From an uncultured Candidatus Peregrinibacteria bacterium (GTDB lineage: Bacteria; Patescibacteriota; Gracilibacteria; Peribacterales; Peribacteraceae): DNA of 64,000 bases. Shown here one piece after another: positions 43,205 through 52,767 of this stretch. Position 1 is the stretch's first letter, and the number at the start of each line of letters is the position of its first letter. Under the pieces are notes generated by a model. That model searched no databases, was not told the origin of the DNA, and saw nothing but the letters and a program-made list of their open reading frames with translations. Where the stretch lies: assembly GCA_903825315.1 (NCBI GenBank), contig CAIKAD010000001.1, forward strand, positions 62,001-126,000. The letters run 5' to 3'. A program made the position numbers and the translations under genes.

Positions 43205-44014
43205 ATGCCAGATAAGATTATTCCAGTTGGCAGAAATGATCGTTTCTCTAGAATCTACACTCCATTTTCGGAACTGAAGAGAGAAATCAGAGAGCGATAT
43301 AACAACAAGCAGCTTCTGAGCAAAGTACGAGAATTTTTTGGGCCGTGCATGCTGGATGTTATGAATCGAGAGCCACAAGTTGTGTTGAGTAGAAGTATTG
43401 TAACACCAAACATGGAGCTTTCACATTTTCTAAATTTAACAGCGGCTCTCGGTATTCCTCCTTTATTTTTAGAATATCCAGACAAGTTTGTGGCAAAGAA
43501 TATGGATAAATATCATCTATGTAAGCTTTATTTCTATCGCAACACTAATGATGGTACTTCGAAACTTGTGAACACACTTAGAATCATTAACTTTAATGAG
43601 GAAGAGGGTAAACTGTTTAAGGATATTACAACCACATGGGGGGAGAATATTATTGATACACATCATCGAATGCTGTTTATGGAACATCAACATTTGCGGA
43701 ACAGAATTTACGATTTTTCTGAATGGTTCAACGAGAAGCGATATCTTGGAAAATTTTATTATCTATATTTTTTGTCATTGTTCATTTGTAATGGTGTCTT
43801 GTTAGAGAATTTCCTATTCGAGGATAAGGAAGAAGGAAAATTCATAACAGAAAAATTCCTTCCAAGTTTTGAAGAAGTAGAGAGGATATTTGGAGTAAAG
43901 CCACTAATATATCCCTTATTACCCTTTAAATCAGTCAATGACGCATATTGGCAATCCTATCCTGAAAACTCTAAGCCATATTGGAGTGGGAAATATGCTC
44001 AGAAAGTGCTATAA
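43205..44014 (+). CDS. Hypothetical protein of the AT-rich islet
   Basis: 269 residues, soluble, rich in aromatic and charged residues (FLEYPDKFVAKNMDKYHLCK, HHRMLFMEHQHLRNRIYDF). No domain I recognise. It is translationally linked to the Cys-rich membrane protein before it and is followed by the histidine kinase 14 nt later, so the three may form one unit. It could be an enzyme with His-rich active site (THHRMLFMEHQH), but that is speculation. Confidence 0.6.
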   Translation: MPDKIIPVGRNDRFSRIYTPFSELKREIRERYNNKQLLSKVREFFGPCMLDVMNREPQVVLSRSIVTPNMELSHFLNLTAALGIPPLFLEYPDKFVAKNMDKYHLCKLYFYRNTNDGTSKLVNTLRIINFNEEEGKLFKDITTTWGENIIDTHHRMLFMEHQHLRNRIYDFSEWFNEKRYLGKFYYLYFLSLFICNGVLLENFLFEDKEEGKFITEKFLPSFEEVERIFGVKPLIYPLLPFKSVNDAYWQSYPENSKPYWSGKYAQKVL

Positions 44015-44028
44015 TCATAGTAATAAAT

Positions 44029-45753
44029 ATGGAATTCAACTTCGCACAAAATTTACAGTATTGCCACGAGATTGTTCAGGATGTATCCAATCTTCTGTAT
44101 GTATCTCATATACCCAGTGCGATAGCAGCATTGGTAATTGGATATTTTGTACTAACAAAAAGCAATTATTCATTACTGGGAAAAATACTCTTTTCAATTG
44201 CAGCAACTTTTTCGCTTTGGGTCATTTCGAATCTTATAATTTGGATTTATTACAATCATAATGGGTTAGTCATGTCAGTTTGGGCTTCAATAGAGATATT
44301 TAGTATCTTGTTATATGTATTGTTTCTATATTTTATATATGTTTTTGTCGAGAAGAAGGATGCAACAACAGTGTGGAAATGTATTGCATTGACTCCATTA
44401 ATTATTTCGATTTTTATTTCTCCTACAACTTATAATTTAACTGGTTATGATATTCAAGAATGTATAGCTATTGAAAATCCCATTTACCAAGAATACTTTC
44501 GAATTGTTAAAATTGTCTTTGCAGTATGGATAATATTGCTAGCAATCAAGAAGTATATTCAGTCTGACAAGGTGATGAGAAAAGAAATACTATTGCTTGG
44601 GACTGGTATTCTGATTTTTATCTTATCCTTCTTTGTATCTGGGTATATTGCAGAACAGACTGAATTATTTGTTTATGAGGCTATTGGCTTGTTTGGGATG
44701 GTATTATTTATTGGGTTTTTAGGTTACTTAATCGTGAATTTTAAAGTATTTAACATTAAATTGATTGCGACGGAAGCTTTAGTTGTAACTCTAATATTTC
44801 TAACAGGTGCTTCGCTCTTTAATGCAAAAGAATTTACCGATTTATTGTTAACGGGTTCAATATTTATATTTATTTGTTGCACGGGTTACTTTTTAACGAA
44901 AAGCGTCAAACGTGAAATCGAACAGCGTGAAAAAATTGAAAAACTCGCCGGCGAACTTTCACTGACAAACGATCAACTCAAAGAACTAGACCGGCAAAAG
45001 GATGGCGTGTTGCACATGGTCGCGCATCAGCTTAACGGTCCGGTCACAACCATTAACACGCTCACTGAGCTGCTTTTGGATGGGACGTTTGGAGAGATGA
45101 GTGGCGAACAGAGAGAGAACATAGAAAACGTGCGCGCTGCGTCCCAAAAGATGGGTGCACAGTCCTCGATGGTTCTTGACGCGGCGAAGATCAGGGGAGG
45201 GAAATTGCCTTTGAAGGCTGAGCCGATTGAGTTGGGCAGTTTCTTTAAAGATATTTTGAAAGAGGCGGAAATTCGGGCGCAGAGCAAACAGGTGCAGTTA
45301 ACAGTCTCACTTCCTTCTGCCCAGCTGCCGACAGTCATGCTCGATCGTAAATATACTCAGCTCGCTTTTGATAATCTCTTGAGTAATGCCATCAAGTATA
45401 CGGCGCTCAAGGGAGAGGGGGGTAAAGTGACATTTGAGGTAACAATCCATGAAGCAAAATTGCGATGCGTCGTGAAGGACTCCGGCGTGGGTATTCCCAA
45501 GAAGGATCAGGGGCATATATTTAAGGAGCTGTACCGCGCGAGCAACGCAGGTAAAGAAGGCAATGGCTTGGGATTGAACGTTGCCCTTGGCGCTATCCAG
45601 GCTCAGGAGGGGAAGATCTGGTTTGAGAGCGAGGAAGGGAAGGGGACTACTTTCTACGTGGAGCTTCCTCTTAAGCCAGCCAATGAAGCGGGAGGCGCAG
45701 TTGCTGTGAAAGTCGAGCCGGCAGAGAAGCCTGCGAAGAAGGGCTCCAAATAA
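44029..45753 (+). CDS. Membrane histidine kinase, 7TM-type sensor
   Basis: About 574 residues from ATG 44029. Seven or eight TM segments to about residue 285, a coiled linker (VKREIEQREKIEKLAGELS), HisKA with HMVAHQLNGPV (phosphorylated His), and HATPase with N-box NLLSNAIKYT and G-boxes DSGVGIPKKDQ and GNGLGLNVA. A Lys-rich tail closes. No response regulator is adjacent; the nearest receiver protein is at 52768. The sensor half is AT-rich, the kinase half is of normal composition, with a sharp change around 44900. Confidence 0.9.
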   Translation: MEFNFAQNLQYCHEIVQDVSNLLYVSHIPSAIAALVIGYFVLTKSNYSLLGKILFSIAATFSLWVISNLIIWIYYNHNGLVMSVWASIEIFSILLYVLFLYFIYVFVEKKDATTVWKCIALTPLIISIFISPTTYNLTGYDIQECIAIENPIYQEYFRIVKIVFAVWIILLAIKKYIQSDKVMRKEILLLGTGILIFILSFFVSGYIAEQTELFVYEAIGLFGMVLFIGFLGYLIVNFKVFNIKLIATEALVVTLIFLTGASLFNAKEFTDLLLTGSIFIFICCTGYFLTKSVKREIEQREKIEKLAGELSLTNDQLKELDRQKDGVLHMVAHQLNGPVTTINTLTELLLDGTFGEMSGEQRENIENVRAASQKMGAQSSMVLDAAKIRGGKLPLKAEPIELGSFFKDILKEAEIRAQSKQVQLTVSLPSAQLPTVMLDRKYTQLAFDNLLSNAIKYTALKGEGGKVTFEVTIHEAKLRCVVKDSGVGIPKKDQGHIFKELYRASNAGKEGNGLGLNVALGAIQAQEGKIWFESEEGKGTTFYVELPLKPANEAGGAVAVKVEPAEKPAKKGSK

Positions 45754-45926
45754 TTCCTACCTGGCTTGTGTTACGTCCGGCGTAGAACTGAATACTATTC
45801 GAGGATCTGGTTCTATCCTGGTCTTGCTGCTGGCTTTGAGCGTGAGAAGCAGGAAGGCCACAAAGAGAATGAGGGCAAAGAGGTTCTTATTCATAAACGG
45901 GCAGGAGAGACGCTCATGATTCATGG

Positions 45927-46691
45927 CTATTGGAAGTTACGGTGTTGCTTCTGCAGCCTCATCTCCAGTCGTTGCTTCGCCAGGCTCCCACGCTTAGAAG
46001 AAGCAGACGACGTTGATGACGATGACGACACTGCCGGTTTGTTTTCCGCAAAGGCGAGAGTCTTCACGATTTCCTCATACACAAGATAATCCCGGTCGAA
46101 GGTTGGGGCGGGGGAGATGATTCTGACGCTGTAGAGAGCCGTGCCCTTTGGGACGTAGATCGCTTCGCCGCTAGCCGTCCCCGCCGTGAACCTGTACTTC
46201 CGCGCAGGCAGTCCCAGTAGCATCGTGTCCGTCGGTTCTCCCGCCGGCGCGTAGTTGGGGAGGAACCAATCGGTGAACATCTGGTCATGCGTGGAGTAGT
46301 TGAGGGTCACGGTGCGTGTGAAGTACGCGTCGGTCTGCGCCGCATCGTACTCATACGGGATGGGCGCGACGGTGATACGGATTTCCGTGTAGTCCGCCCG
46401 TTTTCCCATGCGGAATATGGCGACACGGCCGTTGCATGAGGGATCGGATGCCTTGGAGTATGACCACAGGCTGGTGGGACCGGTAAAGACCAGGTTCCGG
46501 AAAGCATATTGCCCGAACTGCGGTGAGCCGGTGGGAGCCTGTTCTACACTCGAGGGGTTCTTTCTCAATTCCAGGTTTTCCGGATCCGAAGAGGTCCGCT
46601 GGTAATCCTTCCGGCGCGCGCTTGCCTGGGCGGCAGGGACGGAGGTGAGGAGGAGAATCAGTGCCAGAAAGGAGGAAGAAAGGCGTTTCAT
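45927..46691 (-). CDS. Secreted hypothetical protein with Ser-rich tail
   Basis: About 254 residues from ATG 46691. Signal peptide (LSSSFLALILLLTSVPAAQA). The mature domain (LWSYSKASDPSCNG, IPYEYDAAQTDAYF, ARKYRFTAGTASGEAIYV, YLVYEEIVKTLAF) resembles PsbP/DUF-type single domains that end in an E-E-I-x-K-T-x-x-F helix, as in the next gene's product. A Ser-rich linker and a basic Lys/Arg/Gln tail follow. Function unknown. A TACAGT box is 27 nt before the ATG. Confidence 0.65.
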   Translation of the reverse strand: MKRLSSSFLALILLLTSVPAAQASARRKDYQRTSSDPENLELRKNPSSVEQAPTGSPQFGQYAFRNLVFTGPTSLWSYSKASDPSCNGRVAIFRMGKRADYTEIRITVAPIPYEYDAAQTDAYFTRTVTLNYSTHDQMFTDWFLPNYAPAGEPTDTMLLGLPARKYRFTAGTASGEAIYVPKGTALYSVRIISPAPTFDRDYLVYEEIVKTLAFAENKPAVSSSSSTSSASSKRGSLAKQRLEMRLQKQHRNFQ

Positions 46692-46807
46692 GGGGGAGGG
46701 GAAGGTGACAGGGGCACTGTACTCATCACCCGCTTTGACATGTAGGGGTACAAAATGGGATAGTTCTCTGGAGGTCAATTTTTCCTCATTTGTAAGCCAA
46801 AAAGTAA

Positions 46808-46827
46808 GTTCTACGAGGGCGTGGAAC
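46808..46827. repeat. GTTCTAC...GTGGAAC hairpin repeat, copy 3
   Basis: GTTCTACGAGGGCGTGGAAC: 8-bp stem (one G-U) with an AGGG loop; the best copy of the family. Confidence 0.6.
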
Positions 46828-46877
46828 GCCCCCATCTGGTGCCCAGAAAGGGGTTTCAAGCGTGGGTGCCCAAATGC

Positions 46878-47450
46878 CTATTTCCACCTAAACGTCTTAA
46901 ATATCTCCTCCGCGAGTTGGGGGTTGTCGGTGAGTTGGGAGATGCAGATGAGGACGGTCTTGCCGTCTTTCTCGGAACATAGAGCGTAGGCTGAGTTACT
47001 TCCCTCTGGCGTGCCATCTTCTTTGTACTGTAGTAAAGGAGGTCTACAAACAATAGTATTAGTAGACGAGCCTTCATAGATATAACCACTATTATCGAAG
47101 TAATCCACTTTGCCTTGAAGTATCAAGGCATTGGTGTGGTTAATTTGTTCAGGTTTCGTCACACCCATCTGTTTACAGGAGACAGAGTCTGAGATAGAAA
47201 TGAAATAATCCTTTGAGGAATGTTGAACAACAGGGGCAGAGTTAGTTGTAAGAACAAGCGAGCGATCTGGGCGTCGTATTTCATATTTCAATTGCATGGG
47301 ATACTCGAAAGTAAATGAGTTAGTTGGATCTTGATATGTAATCCAACTGGGGGAAGTCGCATGATCAGCATTTTGCTTCTGAGGGGTACAGCTTGGGAAT
47401 AGAGCAATGAACAGGAGTATGGAGCCGTACAACAAGCGATGCGAGTGCAT
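46878..47450 (-). CDS. Lipoprotein with PsbP-like domain
   Basis: 190 residues from ATG 47450; signal LLYGSILLFIALFPSC provides a lipobox Cys. The domain WITYQDPTNSFTFEYPMQLKYE ... LAEEIFKTFRW is the common pattern of PsbP-like surface lipoproteins. Shares its ending with the product at 45927. Located just downstream of the giant M23 protein on the same strand, so possibly its partner at the envelope. Confidence 0.7.
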   Translation of the reverse strand: MHSHRLLYGSILLFIALFPSCTPQKQNADHATSPSWITYQDPTNSFTFEYPMQLKYEIRRPDRSLVLTTNSAPVVQHSSKDYFISISDSVSCKQMGVTKPEQINHTNALILQGKVDYFDNSGYIYEGSSTNTIVCRPPLLQYKEDGTPEGSNSAYALCSEKDGKTVLICISQLTDNPQLAEEIFKTFRWK

Positions 47451-47464
47451 AGTATTATGGTAAG

Positions 47465-50400
47465 TTAAATCCAATTACGTTTAATAGGATCCCATTGTTT
47501 AGTACCACTCATATTTAACCACCCTCCATATTGCTCATCCCATCTTACCCTTTCGCGTTGCATTGGATCTATATGCCATGCGATCCAATATGAATCGTTG
47601 CCTGCTTGACTGGGTTCTTGCTGAGTCCGATTATAAATTAGTTTAGTTGCATCAGAGGCCCAGGCATTGAGCGAATCTTCCCAGTGTACGGCGGAGGTTG
47701 CTCCATCAATCGTAAATACCTGTTTACCATCAGGTCTTGTGACCAAGTTCAGTGCTGCAGCGTAAGTAGTCATATGAAGCCCTTTGTCCGGATCCGTGAG
47801 TAGAATGCGCGGATCAATCGCATCCGTATTGAAGAAACCGTATTCATCCAATTGTTTTCCATCCGGAGCCATGAATGTTTCTTCATGGAGGTGCGTTTCA
47901 TAGCCTTTGCCATTGTTCCCGAAGTTCCCGACATTGATCATAGTAGTTCCCTGAGTCACAGTAGAGTTGAGAGCTAAGGGGGAAATGGTGCCATCGCTCT
48001 GGATCGGTCCAGATTGGCCGTTTGTGTCATGGTACATGTGGAGGTACTTGGTGTACCAGAACCATTCATGCCCGTTCACAAATATTGTATGCTCAAGAAT
48101 AAGAGTGGGATTTTGCTGGCTATCCAGTTTGTTGTAAACAACTTTCCCATCAGCTGGTGCTTTGATAGGTGCTTTGTCATCTGCGGTTCCTGTCCGTGAA
48201 AGGTCAATGGCATTGTATGCATTGTCATGATGGGAGGTTGAGGCAATGAGCCAAGACCAGTTATTTGGCTCATCTAAGAAAAAATGTTCTTTCAAAGTTG
48301 AGAGAATAGAATTTTCCGCCAATCTTCTCTCAAAGTTTTGAGGTGTATTCGGTAGAGTCGAAAAATCGCCGATCTGCGTTTCAACTGTCCCATCCCACTC
48401 CACAGTAATGGGGTTCGAGTATCCCTTGATGTGTCCTGCATCAATTGGGTTGCCGCTGGCATCCTCCGCCCAGCTGACTCCCATGAGAGAAATGGGACCA
48501 TGATAATTGCCCATTGCTTTGGCGATGTCCGCCACTGCGATATCTACGGAGAGTTTGCCCTTCACCTCTCCTCCAAACTGGATATCGCTCAGCTTCGTCT
48601 TATCTGAATCTCGTACGAGATAGAAGGATGTATGGTGAATGTGATTGCCACTGATGGTAGCTGGTTGGTCAAAGTACAAGCGAATCATTCCGTTATGATA
48701 GAAATTCCTGTTCGTTATTGCGGTAATGTGATCTCCCGTTTGAGGGGGGTTTGAGGTTAAGCTGAATATTGAGGAGAAGCCGTGAAGACGGAAGACATCA
48801 ATCATCATTTTCTCAAAGCGTTCCTGATCGTGACTTACGATGACGTTGGATACCAATTCACTAGGAATACCAAGGATAGCAGCAGCTTTGCGGCACATAC
48901 TGTAAGCATCGCGAGGAGAAACACTCAGAGCATTTTTGTAGAGCCATGCGAAGACATTGCCCGCCTGCGTTGTAGTGTTGACATATTCGCCTCTAACAGA
49001 AAGGGATTCAGAAGAACCGAATTGTTTGTACCAATCCGTTATTTCCTTCATAGCTTTCACTGTATCAATAGTCTCTACTTCAATCTCCGCCCCTCCCACC
49101 TCCACCATCGTTCCATCTGGAGCAAATGTATACGTCCCTGTCTTGTCCACGAGCAACGGATCATACCCCCCGGCCCCAAGCGCCGCGGCAACCTGCGCTT
49201 TGTTCATTGCAATCAATTCCTCCGTTGTCACTCCCCGTGCCAGGAACGCTTCATATTCCGCTTTCTGCGCCGCGGCCGTCATCTGCATCATCACCCCGAC
49301 GCTCTCCACGGTCGGCTCCGTAACGCCCACGGTCCCCACACTGTTCTGCCATCCCGGGATGGAACCTATGGAGGCAATGATGTGTTGCGTCAGCGTCTGC
49401 ATGCTCCGCGAGCCGAGCCTCGCCCGGTATTGCTCCGGCGTCAGCCCAGCCGGAGGCGGCTCATGAACCTTGCGCCCGTACTCGCTCAGCACATTCCCCT
49501 TCGCATCCAACACCTCGATGCTCACGGTTTCCCCGGATTCGTGAAGCGTGGTGATAACCGTGAGTACCTTTTGGCAAAGCCCGCCGATGTCTCCCGTAAA
49601 GGTCCGGATGATGGGGTCGGCGGAGGTACCGGTGGTGCCTTGCCGGATATGGACGGTGACCGGCGTGCCGGTCTGGCCGTCGTTGGCGATCTCGAAGATA
49701 AATTTGACCGTGTCGCCCCCGCCACCGCGGAACTGTTTGCTGGGGTAGCCCGCCTGGTTGATTTCTCCCCATCCCTCTGCGTTTCCCCGCTGCCCTTCGA
49801 GCACTGCCAGCACATCTGTGCGGATGACAGTTCCTACGGGCGGTAATGCATCCATGCACGTGTCGGCGGTAGTCACTCCGGGATAGCTGAATTGGCCCTG
49901 TCCGATTACTTTGATGTAGAGGCTGGGGGCGGCGCCCGGGAAGACGATGATGGCGTTGTCCTGCGATACCCCCGAGACGAACCGCCAGAACCTTTGGTCC
50001 AGGGGTGCCAGCGTCTTGCCGTCCTCCATCACCAAATACACACCGGCGATGGCCGCGCTTCCATTAGCGGAAATAAGCTTAAGGGTCGAGTATTCGTCGT
50101 GAGAGTTCATATTTTGCTGGATGGGCACATAGAGCGGATCCCGTCCGACGGAGAGGGGGTCTCCCCCGCGGTAGTGGCCGATAACCTGGTTTCCGAAGAA
50201 ACTTACGGTATCCCCGGTGGGAACATATTTCGACCAGACGAGCTCATTCACAAGTGCCACATGCAGGTTCGTTTCCGGCGAGAGGGCGCTGGCCGATGCT
50301 TGCGCGGTATCCGTCCGCCCGTTGACCATCAATCCGGAAAGGTACAGCTTGCTGTCTGGTTGCGTCTTAGTGAAGACGACGGAGGTGATGAACTCCGAAT

Positions 50401-52453
50401 CGTTGGATGCCGTGAACACGCCATCCGCCCCGATCACCTGCGTCCCCACGCAGTGTTCGCCATTATAGAAGTGCGCCGTAATCTGTTCCCCTGCGCTGTC
50501 CGAGATAATTGTTCCGGCAACGTCTGTTACGGCTTTGCCGGCATTGCGCAGGTCCAGCGCCGCACCCGCGCCCGTCATTTGCAGGAGCTCCGTCCCCGCG
50601 GCAATGTCCGGTACACCCGTTGGTTGAGCGGTGTTTATACTCCGGATGCCATAAGCGGATTGCACAGCACCACGTTCGTTGAAGTGCGCGGGGATGAGCC
50701 TGATGGAACTCACGATGGCATCCACGGCGATGGCGCCGCTCTCTCCGAGGGGGAACATCATTTTGGTTCCATCTGCTTTTGTCACCTCCAGCATTCCCTG
50801 CGCTGGGCCACCAAGGTGTTCCACGTTCACCCATTGGACGTACTTGGGTTCCGCTAGCGTGAGGGAGAGAGGTCCTGATCCGAACAGAATGGGTTGGAAG
50901 ACATAATTTTCATCTACCTGCGCCACACTTGCACCGAGGACGCCGTTGATGCTCGCGATCCGCATCGTGCCCGTATCCACGGTTACCGTCCCCAGCTCCG
51001 GGGTCGTGTACGTCTGGATTTTCAGTGGTGGCCGGTTATCAAAGGTGATGCCGTGCCGCGTGATCCACCAGGGATTCCCCACGTAGATGAACCCCTCCGC
51101 CATCTTGAATTGTGAGGTGAGCGTCGCCACCTTGGCCACCTCCTCCGCCGAGAGCCCTGCACCCACCAGCGCGCGATGGAGCGATGTGGCATCCGCGGGA
51201 TCCACACTGCCTGTCAGCTGGGACTTTCCCTGCCAACTGGAGAAGAGGGCGCTTCCGCCGGTTTCCGTAAGGTTCACCTGCCAGCTGTTATCTGCCTCCC
51301 GCTTTCCCTGCGCGAGGGAAGGGGAGGAGGTGTATACATTGGGATCTTCGAGCGTGACCGGATTGGCGAGCAGCTCCTGTATCGATTGGCGCACGGCATC
51401 CTTTGCCGCGGCGAGTGTCTGCTGGTGCTGAGCGACATCAGCCGCGATATCCGCGAGGACGTCCTCCTCCCAGGCAAGGTAATTCTCTTCCTGGAGGATC
51501 TCCGTGCGCAGGGCGTCCGCTGCGGACTGCGCCTTCCTGAGTATCTCTTCTGCAGCGATCCGTTCGGCTATGGTTGCCGCGAGGTCCTGCTCCGCTTGCG
51601 CTTTCTCTTTCTTCTTGGCGAGGATCTCCTCGTCCTTTGCGTCGTCCTCCGTTTGCAGCTTGATGAGCACCTTGGACGCGTCATCGAGTGCTGCCTTTTG
51701 GACATCTTCGTTCTTCCGGAGCGTTTCGACCTGATTGAGCATGGCGACGTACTTGGGGTGCACAACGGCGTACTGCTTTTGGAGCGCGGCGAGCTGCGCT
51801 TTGTTCACGGGGCCCTTAGCTGATCGCGCATTGGGCGCCTGGTACGCCTTGATGCTCTGCAGGAGCACCGCATCCTGCTTTTGGATGGGAGCCAGTGTCT
51901 TTTCCGCATCTATCCTCTTCGACGTTGCGGTCGCGAGATTCTTTTGGCATCGGGCCACCTCCGCTTGTGCGGCGGGGATCTGCCGGCTATCGCGGATGGC
52001 ATCTTCCTCGGTGAGGGTCGTGATGGTCTGCCCCAGCGTTCCAATGCGCTCCGTGAGAGCATCGGATGACTGCGTGAGACTGGTGATCTTTTGGGTGGCG
52101 GCGGTGACAGCGTCTTCCTGTATTGTGAATATCGCCCGGTCTTCCTGTAGATCGTCATTGATCTCTGCAATATCGTTTGTAATGCTCTGTTTATTCTGGA
52201 GACCGGCTTGGACGGAGGCTTCCTCTGTGCCTATTTTGCCCATCAGGTTCCCGATCGCTATGGAGGCGGTGGAAGCGATGTTCTGCTTTAGGAATGTTTC
52301 AATTGCTCCGGCCGGCCATTGCTGTGTACCGACGATCGCTTGGTTCAGTTCATAAGTGGGGGATGTGTCGTTTGTGCTGTTCATCATCAGGCGGTCTTCA
52401 TACTTTTCCACACTAAGTGTGGGTCCTTTCCGGTTGGGTGTTTTGCTAGTCAT
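47465..52453 (-). CDS. Giant surface protein: LEDR-like N-motif, coiled coil, C-terminal M23 peptidase
   Basis: About 1,662 residues from ATG 52453. No ordinary signal; residues 10-25 read LSVEKYEDRLMMN, similar to the LExLEDR motif at the start of planctomycete-type surface proteins. A long coiled coil (about 80-350) precedes beta-rich repeats of unknown family. Near the C-terminus an M23/LytM-type domain has HHDNAYNAIDL (first His and Asp ligands), KAPADGKVVY and THLHEE (HxH), so zinc endopeptidase activity is plausible. Ends in a Trp-rich repeat (WDPIKRNW). Probably a giant cell-wall-modifying or attachment fibre. Confidence 0.75.
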   Translation of the reverse strand: MTSKTPNRKGPTLSVEKYEDRLMMNSTNDTSPTYELNQAIVGTQQWPAGAIETFLKQNIASTASIAIGNLMGKIGTEEASVQAGLQNKQSITNDIAEINDDLQEDRAIFTIQEDAVTAATQKITSLTQSSDALTERIGTLGQTITTLTEEDAIRDSRQIPAAQAEVARCQKNLATATSKRIDAEKTLAPIQKQDAVLLQSIKAYQAPNARSAKGPVNKAQLAALQKQYAVVHPKYVAMLNQVETLRKNEDVQKAALDDASKVLIKLQTEDDAKDEEILAKKKEKAQAEQDLAATIAERIAAEEILRKAQSAADALRTEILQEENYLAWEEDVLADIAADVAQHQQTLAAAKDAVRQSIQELLANPVTLEDPNVYTSSPSLAQGKREADNSWQVNLTETGGSALFSSWQGKSQLTGSVDPADATSLHRALVGAGLSAEEVAKVATLTSQFKMAEGFIYVGNPWWITRHGITFDNRPPLKIQTYTTPELGTVTVDTGTMRIASINGVLGASVAQVDENYVFQPILFGSGPLSLTLAEPKYVQWVNVEHLGGPAQGMLEVTKADGTKMMFPLGESGAIAVDAIVSSIRLIPAHFNERGAVQSAYGIRSINTAQPTGVPDIAAGTELLQMTGAGAALDLRNAGKAVTDVAGTIISDSAGEQITAHFYNGEHCVGTQVIGADGVFTASNDSEFITSVVFTKTQPDSKLYLSGLMVNGRTDTAQASASALSPETNLHVALVNELVWSKYVPTGDTVSFFGNQVIGHYRGGDPLSVGRDPLYVPIQQNMNSHDEYSTLKLISANGSAAIAGVYLVMEDGKTLAPLDQRFWRFVSGVSQDNAIIVFPGAAPSLYIKVIGQGQFSYPGVTTADTCMDALPPVGTVIRTDVLAVLEGQRGNAEGWGEINQAGYPSKQFRGGGGDTVKFIFEIANDGQTGTPVTVHIRQGTTGTSADPIIRTFTGDIGGLCQKVLTVITTLHESGETVSIEVLDAKGNVLSEYGRKVHEPPPAGLTPEQYRARLGSRSMQTLTQHIIASIGSIPGWQNSVGTVGVTEPTVESVGVMMQMTAAAQKAEYEAFLARGVTTEELIAMNKAQVAAALGAGGYDPLLVDKTGTYTFAPDGTMVEVGGAEIEVETIDTVKAMKEITDWYKQFGSSESLSVRGEYVNTTTQAGNVFAWLYKNALSVSPRDAYSMCRKAAAILGIPSELVSNVIVSHDQERFEKMMIDVFRLHGFSSIFSLTSNPPQTGDHITAITNRNFYHNGMIRLYFDQPATISGNHIHHTSFYLVRDSDKTKLSDIQFGGEVKGKLSVDIAVADIAKAMGNYHGPISLMGVSWAEDASGNPIDAGHIKGYSNPITVEWDGTVETQIGDFSTLPNTPQNFERRLAENSILSTLKEHFFLDEPNNWSWLIASTSHHDNAYNAIDLSRTGTADDKAPIKAPADGKVVYNKLDSQQNPTLILEHTIFVNGHEWFWYTKYLHMYHDTNGQSGPIQSDGTISPLALNSTVTQGTTMINVGNFGNNGKGYETHLHEETFMAPDGKQLDEYGFFNTDAIDPRILLTDPDKGLHMTTYAAALNLVTRPDGKQVFTIDGATSAVHWEDSLNAWASDATKLIYNRTQQEPSQAGNDSYWIAWHIDPMQRERVRWDEQYGGWLNMSGTKQWDPIKRNWI

Positions 52454-52570
52454 TGGGAGGAGGGGAAAATGCGACACCATCACACGCCTCTCCCACGCGT
52501 GCGGGGAGGGCTCTTTCTATTGGAAATATGTCAATGGTTCCGATTGTCTTTTGTGTAAGCGATTTCCGAG

Positions 52571-52590
52571 GTTCTACGAGTGCGTGGAAC
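52571..52590. repeat. GTTCTAC...GTGGAAC hairpin repeat, copy 4
   Basis: GTTCTACGAGTGCGTGGAAC, nearly identical to the copy at 46808. Confidence 0.55.
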
Positions 52591-52753
52591 GTCCGATATA
52601 TGATTTGTAATTATATTTGTCATGAGAACGATATATTCTCAAGTTTTGGTTTCTCTTTGTTGATCTCTCTTCTCGCGCTAGCCCTCTCTCCATTGGGTAG
52701 GGGAATGTATGTTATGTGATGCTGGCTGTCTTTAATGAACGTGCTCACGCAGA

Positions 52754-52767
52754 TATACTTTTCCCCA
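52754..52767 (+). promoter_or_regulatory. Probable leaderless promoter of receiver gene
   Basis: TATACT (52754-52759) ends 8 nt before ATG 52768; this decides the start over the track ATG at 52735. Confidence 0.55.

Larger units (their letters stand above)
52454..52767. other. Gene-free region with repeat fragments
   Basis: No gene seen. It contains CCTCTCCCACGCGTGCGGGGAGG (hairpin), the GTTCTAC repeat at 52571-52590, an AT-rich stretch, a one-ended MITE-like fragment (GCTAGCCCTCTCTCC ... TAGGGGAATGTATGTT, about 52676-52714) and, at the right edge, the TATACT box of the receiver gene. Confidence 0.6.

Noticed and set aside
48782-50857. Plus-strand ORFs of 354 and 321 residues
   Set aside because: Shadows of the giant M23 protein, low-complexity His/Arg/Pro composition without domains.
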